Below are positions 19,655 to 30,592 of a DNA stretch of 64,000 nt, one piece after another (the stretch's first letter is position 1; the number at the start of each line of letters is the position of its first letter). The position numbers were made by a program, and so were the translations under genes. The DNA comes from JBQQPY01 sp052258065 (GTDB taxonomy: Bacteria > Pseudomonadota > Gammaproteobacteria > Enterobacterales > Enterobacteriaceae): the NCBI GenBank assembly GCA_052258065.1, contig JBQQPY010000002.1:558001-622000 (forward strand). The letters are read 5' to 3'. The notes under the pieces are model-generated. The model saw only the letters and a program-made list of their open reading frames with translations. It had not been told where the DNA came from and made no database searches.

Positions 19655-19965
19655 TAGAAATAAATATAAAAATCAGTTAAAAATTAAACAAATAAAATCA
19701 ATGAAGTTATAACCAATTCAGGCTAATAATTACTCATTAAGTAATCACTATCATGTTTCTTAAAACTAGAATTATCACAGCTTGGCGTAAAAGCTCTCTA
19801 AGCCAAGCAAAAAGAACAAAATATGCTGAAAAATGAGTTTTAAGCTTCTATTTTCTGAGTTGACAAAACAGTCTAACTATCTATATTTAAAATATAAAGA
19901 ATTTATTTATAGTTTCCTGCTTTTCGGTAAGATAAAAAAAGAAAATTAGTTGCAGAATAATAGAT
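19655..19965 (+). repeat. AT-rich CCGTCATT-family element
   Basis: Full-length but end-eroded copy: AAATAAATATAAAAATCAGT on the left, ACTAGAATTATCACAGC and AACAGTCTAACTATCTATAT in the middle, GATAAAAAAAGAAAATTAG on the right. It lies directly downstream of pth. Confidence 0.6.
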
Positions 19966-20009
19966 AATATCATTCTAAACGCTCATTATACACGGAATCT
20001 ACTCATTAT

Positions 20010-20609
20010 TCAGAAGCTAGGAATTTCATCCGGCCGATAGGCATGCAGACGATTCATTGCCTTCCCGGCATCTTTAGTGATCAAAATCTCCGTACAGCGC
20101 ACTGCTTCATCGATAGCGCTATCAATCAGCTGCAATTCTACCGCCGGCGGTTTGCCAAGCACAAAGCCTACGACTTTGTTTTTTTCCCCAGGGTGACCAA
20201 TGCCGATACGCAAACGGTGGAAAAAGCGATTGCTGCCCAGGCGGCTAATTATATCTTTCAATCCGTTGTGCCCTCCATGACCGCCGCCCATCTTTAGTTG
20301 AGCTCTACCGGGCAACAGAGTCAGTTCATCGTGCGCTACCAGAATTTCCTCGGGGGCAATACGGTAAAAGGCAATCATCGCTGCCATCGCTTTCCCGCTC
20401 AGATTCATAAAGGTCGTGGGGACCAGCAGGTGGATATTGTTACTGCCTAGCATCAGACGGCCAGTATAGCCGTAAAATTTACTTTCTTCTTTTAATGTTT
20501 TCTGGTAACGCTCTGCCAGTAATTCTACATACCAAGCACCCGCATTGTGGCGAGTCCTGGCGTATTCGGCACCAGGATTAGCTAATCCTATAATTAATTT
20601 GATTGTCAC
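20010..20609 (-). CDS. pth: Peptidyl-tRNA hydrolase
   Basis: Releases tRNA from peptidyl-tRNA that has dropped off the ribosome. 199 residues against 194 in E. coli. The active-site region LANPGAEYARTRHNAGAWY carries Asn11 and the catalytic His21 (His20 in the usual numbering). VPTTFMNLSGKA, AHDELTLLPG and GGGHGGHNGLKDI are also conserved. The start is GTG, as in E. coli. Single gene among repeats; ychF is not present. Intact. Confidence 0.96.
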   Translation of the reverse strand: MTIKLIIGLANPGAEYARTRHNAGAWYVELLAERYQKTLKEESKFYGYTGRLMLGSNNIHLLVPTTFMNLSGKAMAAMIAFYRIAPEEILVAHDELTLLPGRAQLKMGGGHGGHNGLKDIISRLGSNRFFHRLRIGIGHPGEKNKVVGFVLGKPPAVELQLIDSAIDEAVRCTEILITKDAGKAMNRLHAYRPDEIPSF

Positions 20610-20649
20610 ATCTTTTTCTCATCTGTCAGCTTACATGCTAGCGTTATAC

Positions 20650-22265
20650 TACATATTAAATGATAGATAATGACAGATAAAGATACCTAAGCGTCATACA
20701 AGCTTTATCAGTAATGAAAGGAATCTTTGCGTTTGTCTGGTTGCGTTACATTTCCCAAGCAGTGACTTTACTTCAGAATGTCTCAATCTTGTCAATGAAG
20801 ATTCAGACATTCGTCAATCAGTATATTGAGTTTGATTTTTGCTATCTTTAGCCAACTACCATATTTCGGTATATTAACGAATGCAAAACTATCCTATAAA
20901 GCCTTGACTTGATTCGAAGAGAAGACTAAGTATAAGCCTAATTCGGCACGCATAAGCACATTGCGTTGAGATATTGTTAAGAAAGTGAGCACAATCAATT
21001 CTTGTTTATACGCGATAACTTTAGTTAACTGACGACTCATCAATAGCTTACTAGCTATGAAGCTATTACAGATCTCTAGCTGTTTGTATTTATCCGCCAT
21101 TCCGCATCTAATTTTTCATCTTATCAAAAAGCAGGAAACCATAAAAATCTTTTGCTTTTCCAAAAGCATAGAGAGTTAAATTTTTTTGTGAACTCAGAAC
21201 GTAAGATCACACATTTATTCTTCTGAGTGATACTGTGAAATTTTTATTCTTACAGACAAGTTTAGCAAAAAGATTTCTCTTGTTTATATAAATAGACACA
21301 AGTATCAACAAATCTGAATCACGACCAATTCTTATCTATTTTCTCATGTTTTTGGTTCGTTTTTGCTTAGCCTGAGGGTTTCTGTCTCAGACCGCAATGA
21401 TTCCACTTTTAAGCATAAGCAATAGCATCAATTACTTAATAAGGAATAAGATTTGATTAACGATAATTGATTGATTTTATTTATTTTTAAAGTTCACTAA
21501 TTTTTATATTTCTCCATAATTTAGGTGCGCAATGACGGATTGATAGTCCTGCCTAGCCGGTTTCCCAGACTTGAACAGCAGCGCCCGCGCGCGTCTATCT
21601 AATTGATTTAGGAGAGATTGCGCTTATGCAAACTACAGGATAGATCAAGTCATAGGGCCGACGATACACGTCCGGCACACCTTCCATAGCCGCAATAAAT
21701 TCGTCATTAACTTCTAGCATATAACCCAGCCAATCTTTATCCAGGATTTCAGTTCGGTTTAGTGTGTATCTTACTGTTTTACGAGAGATAGTTTTGACGC
21801 ATTGTAGTTCCAGAGCTTTATCAGCAGGCAATTGCAAGATCCATTGTCCTTGCGTCTTTCCTCGCTCGCTGCAGCTTAGCGCAATTAAATATACCTTGTC
21901 ATTGCTATCTCAATAATGCCGTCAAATACCCGTTTACTCGATTTACGACTTAAAACTGCCTCAACCTCTTTTTAACAAAACAATGCTTGACCCAATCGAT
22001 CTTGCTGGCGAATACTTGTAAAATCTTGGTTAAATTCTTGCTACTCGGTCGCTTTACACCTCTAATTAATATATCGCAATTCAATAAAATCAATGTATTC
22101 AGAAAGTTATGTTTAGCATTCTGGCGCTTGCCGACCAAGGCTTCTAGTGGCCTTATTACGTGACAGTAATCATATGTTTTTTCATTCTTCTATTTAGGAG
22201 GCTTTTCAGTTCTGACTACAGATACTGCGCTCACTGCTTTTCACATGTTAAGATACTAGCTTACT
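20650..22265 (-). mobile_element. IS630-type B relic, interrupted
   Basis: The C-terminal part lies at 20650-21096 and the N-terminal part at 21539-22265, split by an AT-rich element. The frame at 21595-21837 still reads LPADKALELQCVKTISRKTV and VYRRPYDLIYPVVCISA, matching the type B consensus (YRRPYDPxxPVVCxDE), with the catalytic DE gone. Confidence 0.8.
21097..21538 (-). repeat. AT-rich element with both CCGTCATT-type ends
   Basis: Complete copy, 442 nt, bounded by CCGCCATTCCGCATC and GCGCAATGACGG. It is inserted in an IS630-type B relic. It carries about 125 nt (21205-21331) that other copies lack and that match the small TCAGATTT element at 19496, so it may itself contain a nested insertion. 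Confidence 0.65.
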
Positions 22266-22426
22266 CTGCTATGACAAAAGACTAAAAATCAACGACAGGC
22301 TAGCTACGATACTGATCGTATATCATATCCCGAAAGATAATATGTTTTCTTTTTAAGAATTTATGTTTAGTTTCATCCCAATGTTTCATATATCTCAATA
22401 GAGTGTAACTACCTTTTTAATCCCGC

Positions 22427-23400
22427 ATCATTATATAGACCCTCGTCGCACAACCTCATTCATTAAAAATAGTTACTGAAGGATATAGTTAATGGTAAAG
22501 GTTATGATAATCACGCCCATAGTCAAGCAACTATAAGACCTGAAATAAGAGCAGCTCTTGAGGCAAGCAACGAACCAGCATCCACTTTTTGTGGCTCTGA
22601 AATGACATTTTTTAAATAGCAAAAACAAGATATTTTTGAGAAAATAGCCATATTTCTGATTATTTTCAGACAACGCTGTTACGCACTCAGTAGGCCGTGG
22701 TCGTTTCCCTACGGCATAGGCTTTTCTTCAACTAAACAATCTGTTGGCGGTCGTACATGCATTCTTAAAACCTTCCGCATCTCGATTTAGCCTAGATCGC
22801 TATTTACGCAGGCATAGGTTCAGACTTATGAAGGAAACGGCACAAAGATCAAAGCACAAAGCGTTTGAAAGCCATAAACCTGGTTTCCCTGCATGTTGAT
22901 AGGAAATATCTTCCATAAATGCGGAATTCAACCTCACGACGTTATCTTTAGTATAGACCGGGTAACTCAAGCAACTTTTATCAGTCCTTATAAACAAAAG
23001 AGCGTTGCCAATACACGATGTTTCTTTCGTAATTTAGTAGAACATATCTTATGCTTCTTTATTAGGCACTTACAGACAATAGCAAAGAATTTACAGATCG
23101 TTTTAGTCTAAGAAAGTGTTTAGCCATTGGGAAACATGCATTTAACCGCTTATGTGCAGAGGTTTATATAGAACATCCTCTTTAGCTGACCGATGCACCC
23201 GCATATAAATAGTATCGTTGAATAACTGATAAGCATATAGAAAAGCCGCTGCAAAGCCAGCATTTCCATTTTTGCATGATATCATGCTGCACCGATATTC
23301 TAGCTTTATAATTAGGTATTGCCTTTATTAGACATTAAAACTCCATTGCAGTCTATAGAATATTAGTACACAATCAAACCTAAATTATTCAAATAAACCA
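22427..23400 (+). mobile_element. IS481 relic, nearly full length
   Basis: Runs from CATTATATAGACCCTC (left end) to the right end near 23400. Broken frames show KAFESHKPGFPAC (KAYEPGYLHVD), then SIDRVTQATFISPYK and NTRCFFRNLVEHI, the DDE core of IS481 transposases (AIDRATRWVFI). Frameshifts and stops throughout. Confidence 0.8.
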
Positions 23401-23547
23401 TGCGATCTTTCACGATGCAATGATTCCTACTTTAGGTACGAAATGACGATTGGAGAAGCCCTATCAGTACATTGTGTTGTGCCAGCAAGGGCACTTACGC
23501 CATCGCAAACATTCCTCAGTGAATTGCCGCGGTAGGGAAAATCCGAC

Positions 23548-24675
23548 ATGAGAACTATCCGCCTAGCGATAGTAAGGCAAAAATACCGTCTTGATGGCGG
23601 CGCGGAGCGCTTTATTTCCAATGCCTTGCATGCGCTTGATAACAGTGGACTAGAGCTTAATATCATCACGCGCCAGTGGTCAGGCAAGGCGCGGCCTGAC
23701 TGGAATCTGCATATCTGTAACCCGCGCAGTGGCGGCCGCATCGCACGCGAGCGCGGTTTTGCCGATTCCGCTCGGCTGTACTGGCAAAGGTACCATTTCG
23801 ATTTGGTGCAAAGCCACGAGCGCATTGCCGGCTGTGATGTCTATCGCGCCGGTGATGGGGTCCACCGGGCGTGGCTAGCGCAGCGCGCACGCATGATTCC
23901 AGCATATCAGCGCTGGTTAATACAAATCAGCCACTATCATCGTTATGTGCTGTCGGCGGAACGCGATATGTTTCAATCACCCCAGCTAAAGAAAATCATC
24001 TGCAATTCCGAGATGGTACGAAGCGATATAATACGCTATTACGGCATAGCAGAAAATAAGTTTGCCTTAATTTACAACGCTATTGATACAAATCGGTTCG
24101 TCCCTGCCAACAGCGCACAACGCCGAGCGGCCCGTGCAGCGCTATCGATGCCTAAACAGGCCTGCGCGTTGATTTTTGTCGGATCCGGCTTTGCACGCAA
24201 AGGGCTAGAGCAGGCTCTTAGAGCAGTCGCCGGGACCGATCGCTACCTGATTATCGTCGGACGAGATAAATATCAGCACTGCTATCAGGCCCTGGCGCAA
24301 AGTCTGGGCTGCTTATCGCGCGTGCGTTTTGCCGGCGTCTGCCAAGATGTTCTGCCCTGTTACCACGCCGCAGATGCGCTGATTTTACCGACGTTGTACG
24401 ATCCGTTCCCCAACGTAATTCTTGAAGCTATGTCTTGTGGCCTGCCAGTCATCACTAGCCAACACTGCGGCGGTGCAGAATTTATCGAACAGGGTCGCGA
24501 GGGCTTTATTTGCGATGCGCTCGATATCGCTAGCCTAAGGGCGTTTGCCGCCGAAGTACCTTGCCGGGAGCGTGATCCCGCTATGGGTGCTGCAGCGCGC
24601 CAGCGGGTCAGCACCTGTACGCCGGAAAATCTTTCACGTCAGCTTATGCTTCTTTATCGGCAACTGCTATCATAG
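23548..24675 (+). CDS. Family 4 glycosyltransferase, probably LPS core
   Basis: GT-B fold, CAZy GT4-type enzyme of 375 residues that transfers a sugar from a nucleotide donor; a role in LPS core or surface glycan synthesis is inferred from similarity of layout to WaaG/Wab-type enzymes. Visible: acceptor-side loop DGGAE (16-20), the donor domain start VGSGFARKGLEQAL (211-224), VGRDK (237-241), and the donor motif with Asp285 and Glu293 in DPFPNVILE, a variant of the usual EX7E, followed by AMSCGLPV. No signal peptide; cytoplasmic face. It has no surviving waa neighbours. AGGGA ribosome site 10 nt upstream. GC content is that of the housekeeping genes. Intact. Confidence 0.85.
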   Translation: MRTIRLAIVRQKYRLDGGAERFISNALHALDNSGLELNIITRQWSGKARPDWNLHICNPRSGGRIARERGFADSARLYWQRYHFDLVQSHERIAGCDVYRAGDGVHRAWLAQRARMIPAYQRWLIQISHYHRYVLSAERDMFQSPQLKKIICNSEMVRSDIIRYYGIAENKFALIYNAIDTNRFVPANSAQRRAARAALSMPKQACALIFVGSGFARKGLEQALRAVAGTDRYLIIVGRDKYQHCYQALAQSLGCLSRVRFAGVCQDVLPCYHAADALILPTLYDPFPNVILEAMSCGLPVITSQHCGGAEFIEQGREGFICDALDIASLRAFAAEVPCRERDPAMGAAARQRVSTCTPENLSRQLMLLYRQLLS

Positions 24676-24769
24676 CCTTGATACTAGGCTATACTGGCTT
24701 ACGCGCCACTATCGGCATTTAGTGCTAATTAGATCACTTCCTCCTCCTTAATAAAAGATAATAACTTAT

Positions 24770-26400
24770 CTGCTAGTCTTTTAAGACGTAAAAAGTGGCA
24801 GTTGTAGCATCTCTACCCAGAGTTGAAAATCTCCCAAAATTGAGAAATAGAAAATAAATTATTACCCTCACGTCGGAGGGAAAAACATAACTGGAATCTT
24901 TAATTAGCAAGGGAAAGTATGCGGCATAGAAAGTTGTGCATGCATTAGTTTTTTTGAATTTCGATACTTAAATTAGACGTGTAAAACGATCCAGTAGTGT
25001 ATTGTTAGCCGAAAAATCTAAGCCCCATGACCTGATGCATCCGGTTTTTTGCATGGATAATACCCTCCGTCAATTGATTGAATACATACCCAAAACACCG
25101 CCCTTGAAGCCTTGCAAACCTGCTCCGGACGACTATGAGCACAAACCCCTAAGAGCATATAACAACTTCATGGCTAGAGTACTTTTTATCCACTTCAGTT
25201 TAACAAATAGCCATTGATCTATATACTGTAGCTAATTTTTCTATGAAGTTTCAATGCCACATTCTTACGGCGATAACTTAAGATCGTGAATAATCAGATT
25301 GAGTAAGGCGGGTAGAGATTTGCGCGTGCAGCAGCGAATACATATTAAATAAACTCTTTTACTGTGGCTTGTCAGAGTAAGTCATTCTGCAAGACGAGAA
25401 GTTGCAGCTTAAATCAAGGAAACCCGAATCTCGTATCAAAATTGATGCGTATTCTAATTTTATCCTGACGCTTCTTGATGTGTCTTATACTTGAACTTTA
25501 TCTAAAATACAGTCTTTTTTGAAAAGTATTTTCAGCATTTAGATGGGCACTGGCATGCGCTTATCCAGATCAAGTATAATTATACTACCTGATAGAGTAA
25601 TAAAAGGACATGCTTTTCTTGCTTATTTAGAAAAAGTACTTTTTATAAAATGGTGCAAGTGAATATCATGATCATGAATAATTTATTTACTCATAAAGTT
25701 AATGATATAGAAGAAGCTATTGAGGATAAAGATTTAATTCTTTTTGTCTTTTGTCTTATTCACCGGATTTAAATCCTATCGAGATAGCGTTTTTCAATCT
25801 GAAATCACTACTAATAAAATCTACGGCAAGAACCGTTTATTCTCTATGGAATGCGATCGCGCAGGATATTGAATTAATTTTCTATAAAGATTACTACATT
25901 TTTCAGCGAAATATAAACCAAAATAGATAAAAGCGCCTAGTGTGTCGTTGACGGATCCTCAGCTAACTAAAGTGACTGAGAATAGAACTAAGATTCATTG
26001 AACTCATTCTCTTAAGAAAATCTTAACACAATATCTTTACACGCATCAAATGATACTGTTCATAGATAATCTAAAGATCTATATACTAGATTGAGCCATT
26101 CCTCCTGTCGGATCAAGTGAAAGCTTTATAGAATTATTTTAAATTGGCTCATACACCTAAGTATGGCAGTTAGCTAAACATGGCGGAAATCTAACTCAAT
26201 GTGCTCATTAGATGATCCCTGAAGCAGCATATTTATAAGATTTAGAAATTGCGAAATGAAGTGACAGCTTAGGAGACACAAGCGACTAGATAACCGCCAA
26301 AATTGATTGGCACTTCACTATTGATAACGTTTTATAAAGTTCAAGCGTCTTTATCCTTTATCATCTGTCATTTAATATGTGATTAAAAACTCGTGTCTTA
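24770..26400 (+). mobile_element. IS630-type B relic, interrupted by type A
   Basis: The N-terminal part 24770-24990 and middle 25000-25220 (PHDLMHPVFCMDNTLRQLI, with the catalytic DE changed to DN) are followed, after a type A insertion, by the C-terminal part 25940-26400. Internal sequence is also missing near 24990. Confidence 0.75.
25225..25935 (+). mobile_element. IS630-type A relic nested in type B
   Basis: The N-terminal half is in broken frames (CCACATTCTTACGGCGATAA block). The C-terminal end is well kept: SPDLNPIEIAF, then LLIKSTARTVYSLWNAI. The central part with the first two acidic residues is deleted. It separates the two halves of a type B copy. Confidence 0.75.
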
Positions 26401-26770
26401 ACACGTAAAAAGTGATACGTGTGTAGCTCTGTGGCCAAAGCTAAATAAACTTTCCAAAATGAAGAAATGGGATAATACATTATTACGCTTGCATCGCAAG
26501 AAAGAACGCAATTAGTCTTACTCAGAAGAAGCTTTAGCTTGATACAAACGTTATTAGTAATGAAATCTTAATTAATCTCGTCGTTGATCTAGTTGCGTTG
26601 TTTCTGCTAAATCGTGACTTCACTTCGCAATGTTTTAATATTTTCAATATGATTGATTCAGGCATTCACTGAACAGTACATTAAGTTTGATTCTCGTCAT
26701 GTTTATCCAACTGTCCTTTTTGAGCGTATGAACGAATTCAAAATTAAGCTCTACATATACCGCCTCATAG
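26401..26770. mobile_element. Two abutting IS630-type B end fragments
   Basis: 26401-26540 is the head of a type B copy in plus orientation. 26545-26770 is the tail of another in minus orientation. They meet in the CAAGAAAGAACGC region, giving a scrambled inverted arrangement. Confidence 0.55.
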
Positions 26771-26779
26771 CTGATGGCG

Positions 26780-27240
26780 CTAGCGGTCAACTAGCATCGC
26801 AACCAGACCGACCTAGCGAAATCCTGTGAAAATTTTTTCGCCCATGTCATATTCGCGGCTTCAATAGTCCAACCAATGTCTGCATCAATTTATGCTGCAG
26901 ATGCAGGGATGAATACGGGTCCTAGTAAGGATCTGCACCTCGCGCCGCAGCACGCTGGCAAAAGATCGGGTTAAGTTCAAGTGCGCACCCCAGAAGACAT
27001 ATTAGCCTGTCAGTGCGAATTAAGTAGCGCTAGTACCTATAATAGTTGGATTTTCCGCATCCCAACGACCCAACCAGCCAGAAATATTCGCCTTCGGCTT
27101 GCTGTCAGGTTAATGCGATGCACGACGGCGCACCGGCTGTAACCCTGCTGATACGCGACACTCAACTGCTATTACCGCATTATAAGCTCACTCATTTCGT
27201 CTTTCCCAGCGCGTCTCGATCTAATACCGGAAAGGATTGA
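26780..27240 (-). pseudogene. Oligopeptide/nickel-type ABC ATPase 2 (DppF/NikE-like), decayed
   Basis: Reading the minus strand across frames gives SVAYQQGYSRCAVVHRINL, a damaged P-loop region, then SVLRREVQ and DPYSSLHLQHKL, the Q-loop block of the OppF/DppF/NikE family (RRDVQMVFQDPYSSLNP). The signature and Walker B half is missing. Last of four transporter remnants in operon order permease-permease-ATPase-ATPase. The substrate cannot be told. Confidence 0.6.
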
Positions 27241-27326
27241 CCTCGGGTCGCCTTAGAGGGGCGCATGACTACAGCCTGTGCAATAAGGGATACGTCGCGT
27301 TCGAGAGTTCGCCGGCTGGTAATTTC

Positions 27327-28059
27327 TTAAGCAATTCGCCGCGATACATGATCATGGATCCGTTCGCAGTGCTGGTTAGCCTGCTGCAGGTTATGGCTTA
27401 TCGGCAGAAGACACATGTAGCGTTCCGCCACGAGTTTTTCAATCAGATTTCGAACCGGATTGCACATGGCAAAATCTAGCGCTGATATTGGTTTATCAGC
27501 AATAAGAAACCGCCCATCATTAATAAACGCTATGGCCAGCATCACCAATTGCATCATTCTTCCCGACAGCTAATGGAGCTAGCGATCATAATAGAGATGG
27601 CGATCGCAAGGTTTGCGTAGATTCGGTAGACCGACCGTGATCAATATCTCCAGCATTCTTTCCTGCCGTTCACGCCAGCTCAACCGCTGGTCAAATAGCA
27701 AAGGCTGCATTATCTGTTGACTAATCGTCGGTCGGGATTAAGCGCGTGTTTAGGATCCTGCAGAACAATAGCCATCCCGTTATAACGCAAACAACTCCGC
27801 GCACGCTCTTGTGGCCGAGTCAGATCCTTGCCGTGAAAGGGTAGGCTAGGGCAGCGTCTATCGTTAGCGGGACTGGCAGTAGACCCATCAATGCGCTCGC
27901 AGTGGGCAATGTTCCCGAGCCGAACTCGCCTACCAGCGCTACCCATTTCTGTCCCAGGCTGAACGAAAGGGATTTGAACAGCGCTACGGGCGCGGTTGCG
28001 CGGGCAGGGTAATGCGCAAGCCGGTTACCCTGCAAAAACGGCGTATTAATAGTTGTCAT
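27327..28059 (-). pseudogene. Oligopeptide/nickel-type ABC ATPase 1 (DppD/NikD-like), decayed
   Basis: Three pieces in different frames: the N-terminus with a ruined Walker A (VALVGEFGSGTLPTA, family VALVGESGSGKSLTA), the Q-loop block MAIVLQDPKHALNP, and the signature to Walker B block LSGRMMQLVML and FLIADKPISALD (family LSGGM.QR and LIADEPTTALD), in which the key residues Gly and Glu are changed. Ends with LLPISHNLQQ (H-loop). Clearly non-functional. Confidence 0.75.
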
Positions 28060-28093
28060 ATCGAGGATTCAGTTTGTCGGCTAGGCTATCGTT

Positions 28094-28161
28094 CAGGAAG
28101 TTAAGCGCCGGGCTGGTTAGCAACCAACAGGAAGTTAGGCGCAAGGCTGGTTAGCAACCCA
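28094..28161. repeat. Imperfect tandem duplication, 2 x 34 nt
   Basis: CAGGAAGTTAAGCGCCGGGC at 28094 recurs as CAGGAAGTTAGGCGCAAGGC at 28128 and both continue into TGGTTAGCAACC. It lies between the permease and ATPase remnants. Confidence 0.7.
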
Positions 28162-28199
28162 GTGCCGCCCGGCGCGGCTGCTAGCCACTCATTTTTCAA

Positions 28200-28959
28200 A
28201 AATAACCTTACTGCCTTCCGCCACTATCGCCTCTACTTGGTGGTAGCGGATGAATGCACATTGCGAGAAACCCAACCCCGCGGCTGCCAGAATGATACCT
28301 CCGAGACTGAGCATCTCGCGCATAAGCTGCTCGGCAGGCATAGCGGCAGAATGTAGACGAGCACGAGGGGCTGACTGCTAATGCCTTGCATTTGCGCTGC
28401 GGCCAGATCGTCGCTGCGCCGCAGCGCTATGGTCTCAGTTTGCAACTGGCGTACGAACGTCGGTCAACTGATGAGGGCTAGGACCAGCGCGACGTTCATC
28501 AGGCTAGAGATCATCACGGCAACCAACGCTCGCGCGAGAACCAGACTGGACAATGACATGATAATATTTGTAATGCGCATTAATACCCGCTCAGCCCAGC
28601 CAATCAGGCAGCCCGCGCAGATGCCCAGAATCAGTCAGGTAAACACCGTCAGCATTAAAAGTAGCACAATCAAAATCAATGTCGGTCGCATACCGCAGAC
28701 GGGACAGCAAGTCTCGGCTTAATCTGTTTATATCTAGCCAGTCGTGCAGCGGGGCATCAGGCAGATCTTATAATATTCTTAAATCAGGATCAAATGGCAC
28801 TAACCAGAAGGCTAGCGTCGCTACTAAGACAAGCACGCATACCAGAAAACTACCGAGAGTCAGCGTATTCCGTGGTCTACTGCGCGATCTTATAGTCAGC
28901 GGCGGCAGTGCTTTGCCGTCAACGGGCTGAAGAGGTTCTTGCATTAAAAGTTGTGTCAT
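28200..28959 (-). pseudogene. ABC permease 2 (DppC/NikC-like), decayed
   Basis: N-terminus MTQLLMQEPLQPVDGKALP followed by one hydrophobic segment (LGSFLVCVLVLVATLAFWLV) and PFDPDLRIL, as in DppC/NikC permeases. Further on, in other frames, come remains of the RDLLSRL block and, at 28233-28445, TFVRQLQTETIALRRSDDLA and AAQMQGIS, the EAA loop region. At least three frame changes. Confidence 0.65.
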
Positions 28960-28984
28960 CGTGTTCGAGGATTAGTTAAATAAG

Positions 28985-29191
28985 TCATCGCATCAGCCAG
29001 GGCGTGCAGCACAGCATGCAACAAACGCTGATTAATAGTGTGACGACCAATATCGCTGGCGTGTTGGCAGCAACAGCCCATTGATCAAGGAGCAGCACAG
29101 CTGCGCCAGGAAAATACCGCCTCTGTAATAAATGAAAAACCCCTGATGCAGATATACCGTATCTATAATGTGATCTTAGCGTTAACAGCAA
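28985..29191 (-). pseudogene. ABC permease 1 (DppB/NikB-like), C-terminal remnant
   Basis: 68-codon frame whose layout (FHLLQRRYFPGAAVLLLDQW, then hydrophobic ILVVTLLISVCC...PWLMR) resembles the last membrane segments of DppB/NikB permeases. It stops 36 nt before hfq, in the place where enterics have hflX. Confidence 0.5.
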
Positions 29192-29227
29192 GCTAAAGCA
29201 TTGCGAAATAGTAAACAGAAGTGCGCC

Positions 29228-29533
29228 TTATTCGGCGTTATCGCTTTCCGGCTGGAACGTTTGAGAAGAGGGGTTTCCGCCATGATGATAATTACTGGCA
29301 CCACCGCTCAGATTATTATTGTAATGCGATACGGAGCGCGACGGCACAACGGTAGAGATAGCATGTTTATAAACCATTTGGCTAATCGTGTTCTTTAATA
29401 AAATGACAAATTGATCGAAAGATTCAATCTGACCCTGTAGTTTAATACCATTCACTAAATAAATAGAAACCGGAATACGTTCCCGGCGCAATGCGTTCAA
29501 GAACGGATCTTGCAAAGATTGCCCCTTAGCCAT
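29228..29533 (-). CDS. hfq: RNA chaperone Hfq
   Basis: Hexameric RNA-binding protein that pairs small RNAs with mRNAs. 101 residues against 102 in E. coli. The Sm1 motif spans about 8-50 with Gln8, Phe39 and Phe42. The Sm2 motif has Lys56-His57 (YKHAIST). The C-terminal tail is Asn/Ser/His-rich and acidic at the end. Downstream of miaA as in enterics; hflX is lost and replaced by transporter remains. Intact. Confidence 0.97.
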   Translation of the reverse strand: MAKGQSLQDPFLNALRRERIPVSIYLVNGIKLQGQIESFDQFVILLKNTISQMVYKHAISTVVPSRSVSHYNNNLSGGASNYHHGGNPSSQTFQPESDNAE

Positions 29534-29650
29534 TTTTTCTTTTCCTTATGTTATTTGCTTATTATTTATAATAATAACCATATGACTCTAAATAAAATAA
29601 TAGTTGTAAAAAGCGCGTTCAGCAGCATTCATTGTACACAATTACTAAAC

Positions 29651-30592
29651 CTATACACTCACAACCTGTAAGATCCTGTTGAGGGCGGCAGCAGGCTCAT
29701 CGCTATCTAGACAATGAATATCTCGCCATCCCCGCAGCCAAGTTATTTGGCGCTTGGCAAGCTGTCGTGTCGCGCAAATTCCGCGAAATATCATCTCATC
29801 ATAATTGATTTCACCCTTCAGATATGACCACATCTGGCGGTAGCCCACGCAACGAAGAGATTGCATCTCACGATGAAGATCACTTCGGGAAAAAAGCGTA
29901 CCAACCTCATGCTCAAAACCGGCGGACAACATCTGATGAAAGCGCTGCGCAATATGCTGATGTAACAATGCACGATCAAGCGGCACGATAGCGAATTGAT
30001 GTACCCGATACGGTAGCGCTTTACCGGATATTTTTGTCAGTTCTGTTAGAGTGTTACCTGAAACGAAAAAAACTTCTAGTGCCCGTGACAGTCTCTGCGG
30101 ATCATTAGGATTGATACGATTTGCCGAAATCAAATCAATCTGTTGCAATTTCTGGTGCAGCGCCTGCCAACCCACCATCTTTGCCTCGCGTTCAATGCGC
30201 AAACGTACTTCAGAATCTGCTGGGGGCAAGGGGGATAATCCCTCCAGCAGCGCCTTAAAATAAAGCATGGTCCCGCCCACTAGTAACGGTATATGGCCAG
30301 CCTCGGTGATCTCTGTCATTTCCTTAAGCGCATCACGGCAGAAATCCGCCGCTGAATAAGTCTCCGCCGGATCGCAAATATCTATTAGTCGATGCGGCGC
30401 CCACGCCAGCTCATCGGCGCTAGGCTTAGCCGTTCCGATATCCATGCCGCGATAAATCAGCGCAGAATCGACGCTGATGATCTCTACTGCCAAATGCTGA
30501 CCTAAAGCCATCGCGAGCGCGGTTTTACCGGAGGCGGTGGGGCCCATCAGGAAAATAGCCTGTGGCTGTCTCGGGATTGTCTGCTCAGTCAT
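29651..30592 (-). CDS. miaA: tRNA dimethylallyltransferase
   Basis: Adds the dimethylallyl group to A37 of tRNAs reading codons that start with U. 313 residues against 316 in E. coli. P-loop GPTASGKT at 17-24, substrate motif SVDSALIYRGMDIGTAKP, and the zinc-finger-free insertion typical of bacterial MiaA. The ATG lies within the last codons of the ancestral mutL frame (8-nt overlap, the E. coli arrangement). Intact although mutL ahead of it is broken. Confidence 0.96.
   Translation of the reverse strand: MTEQTIPRQPQAIFLMGPTASGKTALAMALGQHLAVEIISVDSALIYRGMDIGTAKPSADELAWAPHRLIDICDPAETYSAADFCRDALKEMTEITEAGHIPLLVGGTMLYFKALLEGLSPLPPADSEVRLRIEREAKMVGWQALHQKLQQIDLISANRINPNDPQRLSRALEVFFVSGNTLTELTKISGKALPYRVHQFAIVPLDRALLHQHIAQRFHQMLSAGFEHEVGTLFSRSDLHREMQSLRCVGYRQMWSYLKGEINYDEMIFRGICATRQLAKRQITWLRGWRDIHCLDSDEPAAALNRILQVVSV

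Noticed and set aside
21097..21538. CRISPR or other regular array
   Set aside because: Repeats in the window are dispersed, variable in length and lack regular spacers; cas genes are absent.
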